Positions 32,031 through 39,405 of a DNA stretch of 50,342 bases are shown here, piece by piece. Numbering within the stretch: position 1 is the stretch's first letter; every line of letters starts with the position of its first letter. Origin of the DNA: Calidithermus roseus. Lineage in GTDB: Bacteria; Deinococcota; Deinococci; Deinococcales; Thermaceae. Position numbers and translations under genes: made by a program. A model generated the notes under the pieces. It was not told where the DNA came from. It worked only from the letters and a program-made list of their open reading frames with translations, and searched no databases. The DNA lies in assembly GCF_003574095.1 (NCBI RefSeq), contig NZ_QWLA01000017.1:1-50342 (forward strand), written 5' to 3'.

Positions 32031-32593
32031 ACATAAACGAAGACCCCACCCCCCCGAACAACGGAGCCGAGGAGCAGTCAGCCCTCAAAAAGCTGCGCCA
32101 GCGCCTCACCCCTCTGATCCTGGAAGACGCCCGGGCTGTAGGCGCGGTGCTGGCGTCGGTGTTCCGCTACTGCCGCGGGGAGTACCTGCGCCGGGCGGTG
32201 GCCAAACTCTACGACCTGCAGACCTTCTGGGCCTTCGCCGAGTACGAGGAGCAGCCCGGCCGCCCGCTGGGCTTCGATTACCGGGTGCCGGTGGTGGCCG
32301 AGGAGGACCTCCCCGCCCTCGAGGCCGCCTGTCGCCGCCACAACCTGCCCTTCCCCCCGGGGGCGGGTCAGGTCCACCCCCTCTACCTCAAGGCCAGGGA
32401 CCACTCCTGGGTGCTGGAGGAGGACTTCCAGGGGGTCGTGCTCGAGGAGATGGCCCGGCGCATGGACGAGGAGCAGGCCGCCATCGTCCGGGCCGAAGTC
32501 GCAGCCCAGAAGGCCCTGCGCAAGATGTTCCAGAACAATCCCGCCAATCCCGCCCCCAACAACCCCGAGACCGATCCGGACGGGCAGGCGTAG
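32030..32593 (+). CDS. 3' fragment of an unrecognised gene, next to the IS256 end
   Basis: About 187 residues with good codon use, e.g. LKKLRQRLTPLILEDARAVG, then YRVPVVAEEDLPALEAACRR, and a C-terminal helical stretch (EEMARRMDEEQAAIVRAEVA). The frame continues backward into the IS256 terminal repeat with no ribosome-binding site or credible start, so the true 5' end was probably lost when the IS inserted or recombined. The other side of the IS relic carries no matching part. Family not recognised. The only upstream ATG (31979) is within the IS. Confidence 0.5.
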   Translation, partial: NINEDPTPPNNGAEEQSALKKLRQRLTPLILEDARAVGAVLASVFRYCRGEYLRRAVAKLYDLQTFWAFAEYEEQPGRPLGFDYRVPVVAEEDLPALEAACRRHNLPFPPGAGQVHPLYLKARDHSWVLEEDFQGVVLEEMARRMDEEQAAIVRAEVAAQKALRKMFQNNPANPAPNNPETDPDGQA

Positions 32594-32858
32594 GTCACCC
32601 ACCCCACAGCCAAAGACAGGCGAGATCGCCGTCTACCCCCGCTACCCCGCTCACCTTGGTCTTCAACAGCGCAACAGCAGCATCTTGACCCACGGGACCA
32701 GGCCGGTGGGGGCCACCGACTACGAGGCTCTGCGGGCTTACCTGGCCTCGAGGCCGCCCCACCCTGGCCCCGCTGGTGAGGAGCGTCACAGGGCTCGACT
32801 CTGGCGCCCTTCAGGTGCGATTCATCGTACGGGCATACCCTCTGGCCAGGAGGAGGGT
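32594..32858 (+). other. Degraded coding-like region
   Basis: About 265 bases. A plus frame beginning at 32685 reads RPVGATDYEALRAYLASRPP, which has the look of the C-terminal part of a tyrosine recombinase or similar protein, then loses sense. It is in frame with the deacetylase but is not likely part of it. The region ends in the hairpin at 32833-32862. Confidence 0.3.
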
Positions 32859-32862
32859 ATGC
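32833..32862 (+). promoter_or_regulatory. Hairpin enclosing the deacetylase start codon
   Basis: A perfect 10-bp stem, GCATACCCTC (32833-32842) with GAGGGTATGC (32853-32862), loop TGGCCAGGAG. The start ATG (32859-32861) and half of the AGGAGGAGGG ribosome-binding site are in the stem, so folding would hide the start. Confidence 0.5.
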
Positions 32863-34079
32863 GGGCAGATATCGGCTGGAAATGGGCATGCCACCTTGCT
32901 TCACGTCGCTGGCTTTTCAAGGCGCTAGGATGGAGCGGTGCCTTCCTGACCATCGCCGCGCTGGCCAAGGCCGGGCCGCTTCCCCAGCACAAAGCGCCGC
33001 TCCTGCCGGGGGAGGTACAGCCCCTGGCCCCAGGGCAACGCAGCGCACCGCCGTTACCGCAGATCAGGTTGAGCCCGACCATCCCCGAGGTGCTCAAGGT
33101 GGAGTATGCCTCCAACGGGTACATAGAGGTGGCCCACGCCCTGGCGCTGTTGCCGGAGGAGGAAATAGAGGCTCAGAACGCCCTGCGGCTGGCCCAGCAG
33201 ATCGCCTCCCGCGTCTTCGAGGCTCGAGCCAGCCTGGACGAGGTGGACCTGAGCTTCTACCGCCGGGCGGGCTACGGCGGAATCGGAGGGCCGCTGCCCT
33301 ACTTCACCGCCTCGGTGCCCAGGGCTCGGCTGGCGGAGTTCATGAGCCTGAAACCCCAAAACCTCGGCCACTATGACCGACTGTGGCTAAACCCTACAGG
33401 GGGGGTCTACGTACCTTCGCCCGCTGGTAACGGTGACGGGGTTGGCACACGGTCGGGGATTCAGGAGCCGAACCCCCGGAGTGACCAGGCGGGCAGCCAC
33501 CCCGTGGCTGCTCTGACCTTCGACGACGCCCCGCACCCGCTCTACACTCCCTTGCTGCTGGATACCCTGCGGCGCAGTGGGGTGCGAGCCACCTTCTTCT
33601 GTATCGGGCGCAACGCGCTGGCCTACCCCTACTTCGTGCGCGAGATGGTGAGGGAGGGGCACGAGGTCGGCAACCACACTTTTCACCACGTGCGCCTGAG
33701 CGGCCTTGACGAGGCCAGCATCCACAACGAGTTGGCCCTGACTAATGAGGTCTTGCAGGGCATCACCGGCAGGAGTGTGCGCTACTTCCGCCCTCCAGGC
33801 GGGCGCTACTCCCCCACGGTGCTCAAGGTGGCGCAGGATTTGGGCCTGAGGCTGGTCCCGTGGAGTGACGACCCCGCCGACTTCGACAACCCAGGAACCG
33901 GCCTCCTTGAGGCCCGCCTCCTCTCGCGCCTGCGGCCTGGGGGCATCGTCCTGTTGCACGACAACGTGCTCCAGAGCATCCAGGCCTTGCCCGTCTTCCT
34001 CGAGGAGGCCCGGCAGCGGGGCATCTGGCTGGTCAGCGTGGGCGAGTTGGTGCACGGCGAGGCGCGGGCGAACCGCTAG
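32859..34079 (+). CDS. Exported/anchored polysaccharide deacetylase (NodB domain)
   Basis: A 406-residue carbohydrate esterase 4 protein. The N-terminus has a hydrophobic anchor (FKALGWSGAFLTIAALAKAG) and about 150 residues of unassigned region before the NodB domain. The domain shows motif 1 ALTFDDAPHP, metal histidines GNHTFHH, motif 3 RPPGGRYSP, WSDDPADFDNPG and LLHDN, so the zinc site is complete. Likely substrate is an N-acetylated cell-wall or capsular glycan. It starts at ATG 32859 behind AGGAGGAGGGT; the longer frame upstream (from 32685) is unrelated. It is followed after 7 bases by a membrane acyltransferase, suggesting a joint role in surface glycans. Confidence 0.87.
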   Translation: MRADIGWKWACHLASRRWLFKALGWSGAFLTIAALAKAGPLPQHKAPLLPGEVQPLAPGQRSAPPLPQIRLSPTIPEVLKVEYASNGYIEVAHALALLPEEEIEAQNALRLAQQIASRVFEARASLDEVDLSFYRRAGYGGIGGPLPYFTASVPRARLAEFMSLKPQNLGHYDRLWLNPTGGVYVPSPAGNGDGVGTRSGIQEPNPRSDQAGSHPVAALTFDDAPHPLYTPLLLDTLRRSGVRATFFCIGRNALAYPYFVREMVREGHEVGNHTFHHVRLSGLDEASIHNELALTNEVLQGITGRSVRYFRPPGGRYSPTVLKVAQDLGLRLVPWSDDPADFDNPGTGLLEARLLSRLRPGGIVLLHDNVLQSIQALPVFLEEARQRGIWLVSVGELVHGEARANR

Positions 34080-34086
34080 GAGGACC

Positions 34087-35169
34087 ATGGCCCTCCAGCA
34101 CCAATCGCCTGCACCAACCCGCCTGCTGGCCCTCGACGCTCTGCGCGGCCTGACCGTGCTGCTTATGCTGCTGGTCAACAACGCGGCCATCGGCGAGGCT
34201 ACTCCCGAGCAGCTCATGCACGCGCCCTTCGGCGGGGTCAGTCTGGCCGATTTGGTGTTTCCCTGGTTTTTGTTCTGCATGGGAGCCTCAATTCCCTACT
34301 CGGCCAGCAGCTTCGCCCGGCTGGGCCTGCCTGCCTGGCGCTTCTACGCGCGCGTGTTCAACCGTAGCGCGCTGCTGTTTGCCTTGGGGCTCTTCCTCAC
34401 GAGCAGCCTGGCTCACACCCCGGTGTGGGCCCTGGACGTGCTCCAGCTCATCGCCCTGGCCTACTTGCTGGCGGCGATACTGTACCGGCTCGCTCCCCCT
34501 GCGGGGGCGCTGCTCCTGCTGGGAGGGGCGCTCCTGCTGGGCTACTGGGCTGCCATCCGCTTCGTGCCCGTTCCCGGTGTGGGACCGGGCATCTTCGAGG
34601 AAGACCGCAACCTGCTGCTCTACCTCAACCACACCTACCTCGAGCCCCTGGGCCTGCGCGGCCTCCTTTCGGTGATCCCCACCGCGGCTTTGGCTCTCTT
34701 CGGTGCGGCGGTGAGCCAGATCCTGCGCTCCGGGGGGAAAAGGGTGCTGCTCGAGCTGCTGGGGCTGGGGGGGCTCGAGGTGGCCTTAGGCTACACCTGG
34801 AGCCTCGATCTGCCCTTCAGCAAGGCCTACTGGACCCCCCCCTACATCCTGCTCTCGGCGGGGCTGGCCACCCTGCTGCTGTGGGGGTTCTACCTGCTGT
34901 TCGACCGCAAGGGCTGGCGGGTGGCCTGGCCCCTGACCATTCCTGGCTCCAACGCCCTGCTGGCTTACCTCGCGCCCATCCTGGTCAAGGTGTGGATTCT
35001 CCAGGAGTGGCAACTGGGCCCAAAGACCCTGCAGCAGGCCTGGCTGGGCTGGCTGGTAGAGCGCTGGGGGACGGTGGGTGGGGGATGGCTGTATACCCTG
35101 GGCTACATCCTGGCCTGGTGGCTGGTGCTGGCCTGGCTCTACCGAAGGCGCATTTTCCTGCGGGTGTGA
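34087..35169 (+). CDS. Membrane acyltransferase, NagX/HGSNAT-like (DUF5009/DUF1624 type)
   Basis: A 360-residue integral membrane protein with about ten helices. The opening RLLALDALRGLTVLLMLLVN and the segment DLVFPWFLFCMGASIPYS (about residues 53-70) are characteristic of the heparan-alpha-glucosaminide N-acetyltransferase-like family. It would transfer acyl groups to amino sugars across the membrane. It starts at ATG 34087 with TAGGAGGACC as ribosome-binding site, 7 bases after the deacetylase stop. Deacetylation plus re-acylation of the same glycan is a natural pairing, but that is inference. Confidence 0.82.
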   Translation: MALQHQSPAPTRLLALDALRGLTVLLMLLVNNAAIGEATPEQLMHAPFGGVSLADLVFPWFLFCMGASIPYSASSFARLGLPAWRFYARVFNRSALLFALGLFLTSSLAHTPVWALDVLQLIALAYLLAAILYRLAPPAGALLLLGGALLLGYWAAIRFVPVPGVGPGIFEEDRNLLLYLNHTYLEPLGLRGLLSVIPTAALALFGAAVSQILRSGGKRVLLELLGLGGLEVALGYTWSLDLPFSKAYWTPPYILLSAGLATLLLWGFYLLFDRKGWRVAWPLTIPGSNALLAYLAPILVKVWILQEWQLGPKTLQQAWLGWLVERWGTVGGGWLYTLGYILAWWLVLAWLYRRRIFLRV

Positions 35170-35208
35170 TTTCATTGTGGCTTCATAAGCCACGCCTAGC
35201 CTCTACTC

Positions 35209-35226
35209 AGGCGGACCGATCCGCCT
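35209..35226 (+). terminator. Possible terminator after the acyltransferase gene
   Basis: AGGCGGA-CCGA-TCCGCCT, a perfect 7-bp stem, 40 bases after the stop. A smaller TGGCTT-CAT-AAGCCA hairpin lies at 35178-35192. Either may instead belong to the left end of the IS605 relic. Confidence 0.45.
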
Positions 35227-35439
35227 CCTCTAGGAGAGCCCCCTCGAGCCGAACGGGGGGGTTTTGCTTGTCTGATACCACATGAACTACCCACGACCAA
35301 CCGCTATCGCGGTATGGTAGGGGTTTCGCGGTTCGACGGGGCCAGACCTCAGCCCCTCCCCGCCCCCTGGTTCCCAGGGGTAGATTCCCTTTGGGACACT
35401 CCCAGGCGTGTACACCCAAGGGCAGATTCCCTGCAGGAC

Positions 35440-35628
35440 GGCGAGCGGCTTCTTCTCCTGGCGCAAGCAGATGGAGCAGGTCTGCGAAGGCTTGACCTTG
35501 GGGGCGGGCACGTCCACCAGCCGCGTACCAGCCTCTGCCGCTTTGTACGCCAGCTTTTGCAGGATGCCCCCCATCCTCACGTCGAGTATCGCCCGGTTGA
35601 GACCGGTTTTTCTGCTTCCGCCCTTTGC
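35440..35628 (-). pseudogene. TnpB (IS605 OrfB) C-terminal fragment
   Basis: Reads RKTGLNRAILDVRMGGILQK and then LVDVPAPKVKPSQTCSICLR, the conserved RuvC-region helix and the first half of the zinc ribbon of TnpB. The second CxxC is gone: after QEKKPLA the frame enters unrelated sequence. The N-terminus is missing at about 35628. Non-functional. Confidence 0.75.
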
Positions 35629-35820
35629 CGTCAACAGCCTCAAGACCGTCACCAGCCGTGCCATCCGCAAGAATCACGCCGAACACCTCAGCAAGTTCTA
35701 CCGCAAACGGGTGCTGTGGTCGGGTTCCTACGCCATCCTGACGGCGGGCGGTGCGCCTTTGGAGGTGCTCAAGCAATAGCAATACATCCAGGGCGAGCGC
35801 AAGCCCCCAGAGTAGCCGCC
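35629..35820 (+). pseudogene. TnpA (IS200-type Y1 transposase) C-terminal fragment
   Basis: Reads NSLKTVTSRAIRKNHAEHLS, KFYRKRVLWSGSYAILTAGG and APLEVLKQ, then an in-frame TAG (35777-35779) followed by QYIQGERKPPE and another stop. This is the C-terminal part of an IS200/IS605 Y1 transposase, including the GAPLEVLKQYI(x)Q helix that normally carries the catalytic region's end. The N-terminus is missing and the stop splits the helix. Non-functional. Confidence 0.7.
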
Positions 35821-35846
35821 TTCGGCGGCGTGGGGCTACGAAACCG

Positions 35847-35876
35847 AAGCATGCGTCCGGGCTCGGACGCATGCTT
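35847..35876 (+). repeat. Hairpin near the IS605 relic end
   Basis: A perfect 13-bp stem AAGCATGCGTCCG/CGGACGCATGCTT, loop GGCT. Position 27 bases after the tnpA relic fits a sub-terminal IS200/IS605 hairpin; a terminator is the alternative. Confidence 0.55.
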
Positions 35877-35887
35877 TCGAGGTTCCT

Positions 35888-35933
35888 TCCCCGACCAATA
35901 CGCCACGCCTAGGCGTGGCGTATTGGTCGGGGA
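35888..35933. repeat. Perfect 46-bp palindrome with no loop
   Basis: The two 23-base halves are exact reverse complements, meeting at CCT|AGG (35910/35911). The left half begins TCCCCGACCAATACGCCACG. Such long loopless palindromes are unstable and rare; here it lies 11 bases outside the other hairpin of the IS605 relic. Confidence 0.85.
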
Positions 35934-35935
35934 CT

Positions 35936-36127
35936 GCCGCCCCACACCCCATCGTTTCAAAGCCTCCTCTGCCTCCTCATCCCCCTTGCGATGCCGTGGC
36001 GGAGGCACCTTCAGGGTCGCGGCATTTGCTCTACGGAGAAGCGGGGCCTTCACAAGAACTACACATTGCTTTTACCGAGCGGTCATCCTAGGCCGCTAGG
36101 TTGTTATTAAGTCCGAGGGCCAAGAGC
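35936..36127. other. Intergenic DNA between the IS605 relic and apbE
   Basis: No gene recognised. GTTGTTATTAAGT at about 36101-36113 is AT-rich and could contain the apbE promoter. Confidence 0.35.
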
Positions 36128-37033
36128 ATGAACCTTACGGCGATCTTTAAGCACCCTAAACCCCAACCCTACGCTGCCCGCTACGAGGGCGTGCTGGGAA
36201 CGAGCCTCGAGCTGCACATTCTGGCTCAGCCCAACCGCGCAGCTCGCCAGGCCGAGACGCAGATTCTGCTGGAGATTGACCGGCTCGAGGGCCTTTTCAG
36301 CCGTTTTCTGCCGGGTAGCGAACTCAATCGCTGGCAAAGCGCCGGTGCTGCCCGGGTCTCCCCTGAGCTGGCCTGGCTGCTGCGGGAGGCCGAAATCTGG
36401 CAGAAGCGCACCCGGGGAGCCTTCCACCCCGCCGCCGAGGCGGTACAAGCCCTCTACCGGCACACCTCTACCCCCTCTGCGGAAGACCTCGAGGCCCTGC
36501 GCGCTAGTCTTCAAGCCCCTCTGTGGGAACTCGAGGCTGAGCAAGCCCGCAAACTTACCTCACTGCCACTCAACTTCAACGCCCTGGCCAAAGGCCGCAT
36601 CGCTGACCTGGCCTGCGAGCAGGCCCTGCGGGTTGCCGGGGTACAGGAGGTTTGGGTAAACCTCGGTGGTGACCTGCGGCACTGTGGGGCGGGCGGCCTG
36701 CGGGTAGCCATCACCCATCCTTTCTCCCCCGCCGATAACGCTCCGCCTTTGGCCCGGCTGACCATCCATAATCAGGGGGTCGCCACCAGCGGGTACACCC
36801 AGCGTGGGCTGCACCTTTTCGACCCCCGCACCCTTCGACCCGTGACCCGAATCGCCCAAGCTACCGCCTTAGCCCTCGACGCAGCCACCGCTGACGTGTT
36901 AGCTACGGCTTTTTGCGTGCTCGAGCCGGAAGAGAGCCTGGCTTTGGCTGAGGAATACCGGGTAGGGTGCTTGGTGGTGGACAGCCAAGGCAAGGTTTTC
37001 AGCAACCCCTTGTTTAACGAGCAGTGCACATAA
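36128..37033 (+). CDS. apbE: FAD:protein FMN transferase (ApbE)
   Basis: Attaches FMN covalently, through a phosphoester bond, to Thr/Ser of flavoproteins on the outer face of the membrane. The 301 residues show the ApbE pattern: LEIDRLEGLFSRFLPGSELN (about residues 50-69), GAFHPAAEAV (about 98-107), NFNALAKGRIAD (about 154-165), VNLGGDLRHCG (about 177-187) and VATSGYTQRGLHLFDP (about 218-233). No signal peptide is obvious. ATG 36128 follows GAGGG. It is first gene of an operon with a DUF2271 and a PepSY protein. Confidence 0.92.
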   Translation: MNLTAIFKHPKPQPYAARYEGVLGTSLELHILAQPNRAARQAETQILLEIDRLEGLFSRFLPGSELNRWQSAGAARVSPELAWLLREAEIWQKRTRGAFHPAAEAVQALYRHTSTPSAEDLEALRASLQAPLWELEAEQARKLTSLPLNFNALAKGRIADLACEQALRVAGVQEVWVNLGGDLRHCGAGGLRVAITHPFSPADNAPPLARLTIHNQGVATSGYTQRGLHLFDPRTLRPVTRIAQATALALDAATADVLATAFCVLEPEESLALAEEYRVGCLVVDSQGKVFSNPLFNEQCT

Positions 37034-37053
37034 CAACTCAGGGAGGTAACGTT

Positions 37054-37599
37054 GTGAAACGTTTTATCAGCCGTAGAAGTTTTATCTACCGTGCCACCGG
37101 CCTGGCCCTCACCCTCTGGGTGGGACGTAGCCTGGCCCAAGCCCCCAAGCTCCCCGCCGGGATGAAACTGGATATCACTTTTGAGATTGTGGCCCCCGGC
37201 GGTTTCCGCTACCGCCCGCCTTACGTAGCGGTGTGGATCGAGAATGCACAGGGTCTGCCCTTGCGCACCTTAGCGCTATGGTTCGAGCAATCGAGCAAAG
37301 GAGCCCGGTACTTGCGGGAGCTGCGACGCTGGGCTGGGGAAAATAGCAGTCTGCCGGAGACCGTCTCCGGCCCCACCCGGATGCCGGGTCGCTACACACT
37401 GAGCTGGGATGGCAAGGACGACAAGGGCAACCTCGTTGCACAGGGCGATTACTACGTCTGTATCGAGATGGCCCGCGAGCACGGACCGTATGAGCTATTC
37501 CGTGAGAAGCTCACTTTGGGCTCCACGCCGCTGAACCGGAGCTACCCTGGAGAAGGCGAGCTGAAGGGGGTGACCCTCAGCTATGGTAAGCAAGGCTGA
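37054..37599 (+). CDS. DUF2271 protein with Tat-type signal
   Basis: A 181-residue exported protein. The N-terminus VKRFISRRSFIYRATGLALT carries a twin-arginine motif (SRRSF) and a hydrophobic stretch ending at SLAQA. The rest is DUF2271, e.g. PPYVAVWIENAQGLPLRTLA and RYTLSWDGKDDKGNLVAQGD, which resembles the FlgD-like immunoglobulin fold. It starts at GTG 37054 after GGGAGGTAACGTT. DUF2271 proteins are commonly found beside PepSY membrane proteins and ApbE, as here, and may be flavinylated or metal-binding periplasmic partners. Exact role unknown. Confidence 0.85.
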   Translation: MKRFISRRSFIYRATGLALTLWVGRSLAQAPKLPAGMKLDITFEIVAPGGFRYRPPYVAVWIENAQGLPLRTLALWFEQSSKGARYLRELRRWAGENSSLPETVSGPTRMPGRYTLSWDGKDDKGNLVAQGDYYVCIEMAREHGPYELFREKLTLGSTPLNRSYPGEGELKGVTLSYGKQG

Positions 37600-38206
37600 G
37601 CCCTCCATCCGTAAGGCCTCCCAACCGCTGCGGGCGCGTCTATATACCCTGATGCGGCTCATACACCTATACGCCTCAATGGTAAGCCTGCTGGTAGTGC
37701 TGTTCTTCGCTTTCACCGGCATTATCCTCAACCACCCGGAGTGGACTTTTGGCAGCGCGCAAACCGAGCAAACCTACACCGGCACCCTGCCCCCCGGCTG
37801 GCAAAGTGGCGGACAGGTAGATTGGCTCAAAACTGCCGAGACCCTGCGCGCCCGGTACGGGCTCAAAGGAAGCGTCAGCGACCACCGCAACGACGAACAG
37901 CAAGCCTCGCTGAGCTTCCGAGCTCCGGCCTATGCCGCCGACGCTTTTATCCAGATGAAAGATGGCAGCTACTCGCTGCGGGTGGTACAGCAGGGACCGA
38001 TAGCGGTTCTCGGGGACCTGCACCGGGGCCGTGACGCGGGAGCTGCCTGGGCCTGGGTAATTGACCTCTCCGGGGGGTTCTTGTTGCTCTTGGCCCTAAC
38101 CGGCTTCGCCCTCTCGCTGTTTTTGCGCAAAACCCGCCGGGCCGCGCTGATCACGGCACTGGGGGGCGCGGTGGTGGTGCTGCTGTTGATGCGGGCAGCG
38201 AGCTAG
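37583..38206 (+). CDS. PepSY-associated membrane protein
   Basis: A 207-residue membrane protein of the PepSY-TM type. There is an N-terminal helix (LIHLYASMVSLLVVLFFAFT, about residues 26-45) with FTGIILNHPEW, an external domain of about 110 residues, and two C-terminal helices containing DLSGGFLLLLALTGFALSL. The GDLHRGRDAG and LIHLYAS histidines could bind heme as in PepSY ferric-reductase-like proteins. The ATG overlaps the DUF2271 gene by 17 bases. With ApbE it forms a trans-membrane flavin electron-transfer unit, perhaps for metal reduction. Confidence 0.85.
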   Translation: MVSKAEPSIRKASQPLRARLYTLMRLIHLYASMVSLLVVLFFAFTGIILNHPEWTFGSAQTEQTYTGTLPPGWQSGGQVDWLKTAETLRARYGLKGSVSDHRNDEQQASLSFRAPAYAADAFIQMKDGSYSLRVVQQGPIAVLGDLHRGRDAGAAWAWVIDLSGGFLLLLALTGFALSLFLRKTRRAALITALGGAVVVLLLMRAAS

Positions 38207-38400
38207 ATATGCTCGAGCGGACTCTGCAGGGCTGCCTGGAGTGCGGGCGGCAATGCTAAATCAGCCCACACCCGGCTCCTAGGGTTCGCAGCAGGGCGAA
38301 GGGGCAGAGGGTGAGGCGGGTGACGCGCTAATGCCCCTCGGCGTCTCGCTTGAAGACACCGTGGGGGTTTGTAACGCCGTTCGCTCTTTGGTCGCAGCAA
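38207..38400. other. Intergenic, nothing recognised
   Basis: It separates the converging PepSY and transglutaminase-like genes. No strong hairpin or coding sequence was found. Confidence 0.4.
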
Positions 38401-39405
38401 TCACTCCCCAGCCCAGACATAAGCCGCCTTGGGGCCCTCGGGGACGAAACCGTAGCGTTGGTACAGCGCGTAACCAGCTTGGATCTGCCGGCGGGCAGCC
38501 TCGAGCCGGCCCTGCTTACGGTAGACCAATCCCAGCACGTAGACCGGCAGGGGGTTGCGAGGCTCCGCCCGCACTGCCTCCTCCAGAAAGCGTGCCGAGG
38601 CCCAGAGGCCCTGTGGAGTGGAGGGGCCCATAAAGCCGCCCGGAGCCCGCTCCCCCCGATAGTAGAAGAACTGCGAGCGCAGAAAATCCAGGCTGAGCAA
38701 GCCCACTTCCTGTGTCTTGAGCTCCTCCCTCCTGCCCACCACGCCATAGGCACGGATGCCACCATCGACGTCGTAAACGGGCTCAAGGAAGCGGTAATCG
38801 CCCTGTGTGCGGTCCCAGGTGAAGAGCCCCTGGTGTTGAGGGAAGGGCTGTGGTTCGGAAGCATCTACCAGCAGGTCGTGCCCGTCCGAAAGGCGCAGCA
38901 CGGCGGTTACGTGGCCGTTGTTGCTCACCTGCCCATGCAGACTTTTCCAGACCATCACCGCGCCCGCCCTCATGCCTATTCGCTGCAGCATTCCGGCGAT
39001 GATCACCGACTGCAAAAGGCACTGCCGCTCGCCGTAACGCACCGCATAGGCGAATTCGTAGCCACGCTCGAGGCTGAAGCGGGGGATGAGGGCCTTGACC
39101 GTACGATAGGCCCAGATGGCGCTCTCTCGCTCGAAGACGGCTCTCTGGGGGGCCTTTAGCTCGCCGTAGACTCGCCGACGGGCCTCGAGGGCTTGCCGCA
39201 GGCTCTCCCCTGCGTGACGGGCATAAGCCCCCTCGAACCAGCGGTAAAAGGGCTCGAGCCCCTGAGAATGGGTGAGGCGGTAAGACTCCTCGATGAGGCG
39301 GCTGAAGGCCTCGTAGCCATAGGCGTAGCCTGTTTCCTGCGCCCGGGCACAGGTCGCTGCGAGGCTGAGGAGCAGAAGGCCCAGCAAAGCTTTGTGCCGC
39401 TTCAA
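38401..39405 (-). CDS. Exported transglutaminase-like protein with TPR tail
   Basis: A 334-residue exported protein with signal peptide (HKALLGLLLLSLAATCARAQ). The central part resembles a transglutaminase-like fold with a Cys-His-Asp triad: RQCLLQSVIIAGMLQRIGMR (Cys about residue 129), NNGHVTAVLRL (His about 162) and LLVDASEP (Asp about 177). A TPR-like repeat near the C-terminus (NPLPVYVLGLVYRKQGRLEA) follows. It may cleave or cross-link wall or protein substrates. It starts at TTG 39403-39405 with AGGAGG upstream and overlaps the histidine-kinase stop, so it is the third gene of that operon. Confidence 0.7.
   Translation of the reverse strand: MKRHKALLGLLLLSLAATCARAQETGYAYGYEAFSRLIEESYRLTHSQGLEPFYRWFEGAYARHAGESLRQALEARRRVYGELKAPQRAVFERESAIWAYRTVKALIPRFSLERGYEFAYAVRYGERQCLLQSVIIAGMLQRIGMRAGAVMVWKSLHGQVSNNGHVTAVLRLSDGHDLLVDASEPQPFPQHQGLFTWDRTQGDYRFLEPVYDVDGGIRAYGVVGRREELKTQEVGLLSLDFLRSQFFYYRGERAPGGFMGPSTPQGLWASARFLEEAVRAEPRNPLPVYVLGLVYRKQGRLEAARRQIQAGYALYQRYGFVPEGPKAAYVWAGE

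Larger units (their letters stand above)
35190..35935. mobile_element. IS200/IS605 relic with a central deletion
   Basis: A minus-strand tnpB C-terminus (35440-35628) and a plus-strand tnpA C-terminus (35629-35820) meet back to back, so the N-terminal halves of both genes have been lost from the centre while both outer parts remain. Strong palindromes sit at the right side (35847-35876 and 35888-35933). On the left there are short direct repeats around GATTCCCT (35384-35391 and 35424-35431). Outer limits are estimates; GCCACGCCTAG occurs on both sides (35189 and 35902). Confidence 0.55.

Noticed and set aside
32685-32858. N-terminal extension of the polysaccharide deacetylase
   Set aside because: The in-frame extension has no family similarity, while ATG 32859 has a strong AGGAGG site followed by a membrane anchor.
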